NCBI GenBank assembly: GCA_005880525.1
Contig: VBFW01000090.1
Coordinates: 1-5,374, forward strand
Source: Chloroflexota bacterium
Lineage (GTDB): Bacteria; Chloroflexota; Dormibacteria; Dormibacterales; Dormibacteraceae
Direction: 5' to 3'
DNA: 5,374 bases
Every line of letters starts with the position of its first letter. Position 1 is the stretch's first letter. The notes under the pieces are model-generated. The model was not told the DNA's origin. It did no database searches and saw only the letters and a program-made list of their open reading frames with translations. Below are positions 5,176-5,374 of this stretch, piece by piece. Both the position numbers and the translations under genes were made by a program.

Positions 5176-5374
5176 TCTCCGCGAACCGGCACATGAACCG
5201 GATCAGCGCCTCGATGCCTGTGTGGTACTGGCTGATCAGCAGGTGCTCGTTGGGCGAGTGCACCGCGGCGTCGGCCTGGCCGATGCCGCTGATCATGAGC
5301 GGCGCGCCGATCGCTTCCTGAAAGTCCACAGCGACCGGTATCGAGCCGCCCTCGCGCATGAGCACTGTCTTCCT
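5162..5374 (-). CDS. M20-family metallopeptidase / dipeptidase, C-terminal fragment (start beyond the right edge)
   Basis: The last 70 residues of a larger protein are present, reading RKTVLMREGGSIPVA at the edge and ending in CRFAESGTA. REGGSIPV, a Gly-rich GIGQADAAVHSPNEH, and a final helix (GIEALIRFMCRFAE) are hallmarks of the C-terminal catalytic lobe of M20 peptidases. The His of HSPNE is the expected metal ligand of the dinuclear zinc centre. The family hydrolyses dipeptides, N-acyl amino acids or related amides; the substrate cannot be told from this fragment. No signal peptide can be judged because the N-terminus lies outside the window. Its TGA (5164-5162) lies inside the start of the AlkZ-related gene, so the two are probably one transcription unit. 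Internal GTG and ATG codons near the edge are not the true start. Confidence 0.9.
   Translation of the reverse strand, partial: RKTVLMREGGSIPVAVDFQEAIGAPLMISGIGQADAAVHSPNEHLLISQYHTGIEALIRFMCRFAESGTA

Overview
The window is a GC-rich (roughly two-thirds G+C), gene-dense bacterial chromosomal segment. Frequent GTG starts, a DUF4242/SCO4226-like protein, an actinobacterial-style secreted protein with an LPXTG-type motif, and a class E/F-like sortase suggest Actinomycetota or a similar high-GC Gram-positive-type lineage such as Chloroflexota or Dormibacterota. That placement is inference; there is no rRNA or marker gene. No tRNA, mobile element, CRISPR array or origin was seen.

Layout. On the left, two genes run leftward: a secreted or lipoprotein-like protein cut by the window edge (<1-399) and a Lipocalin_5-type protein (470-913). 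Three genes then run rightward: a small DUF4242 protein (1099-1353), a conserved protein of unknown function (1395-2204), and a 710-residue secreted membrane protein (2267-4399). Two overlapping genes run leftward from the right edge: the end of an M20-family peptidase (5162->5374) and an AlkZ-related winged-helix protein (4396-5175). The last rightward gene and the AlkZ-related gene converge and share the bases of their stop codons (CTAG).

The standout is the 2267-4399 gene. One polypeptide carries a signal peptide, a cysteine-rich exported region, an Ig-like region, an LPNTG sorting-type motif with a membrane segment and an RRR tail, a second membrane segment, and a complete C-terminal sortase domain with His621, Cys687 and Arg701. 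It looks like a sortase substrate fused in frame to its own sortase, with a topology that puts both the motif and the enzyme outside the cell.

Regulatory signals: the divergent gap between the lipocalin-like and DUF4242 genes holds two copies of a 22-bp operator-like element spaced 42 bp apart. A 30-bp near-palindrome covers the start codon of the 1395 gene, and a 12/13-bp hairpin lies just upstream of the left-edge gene's start. The three rightward genes may form one transcription unit (gaps of 41 and 62 bp). No metabolic link among the neighbours is evident from sequence.
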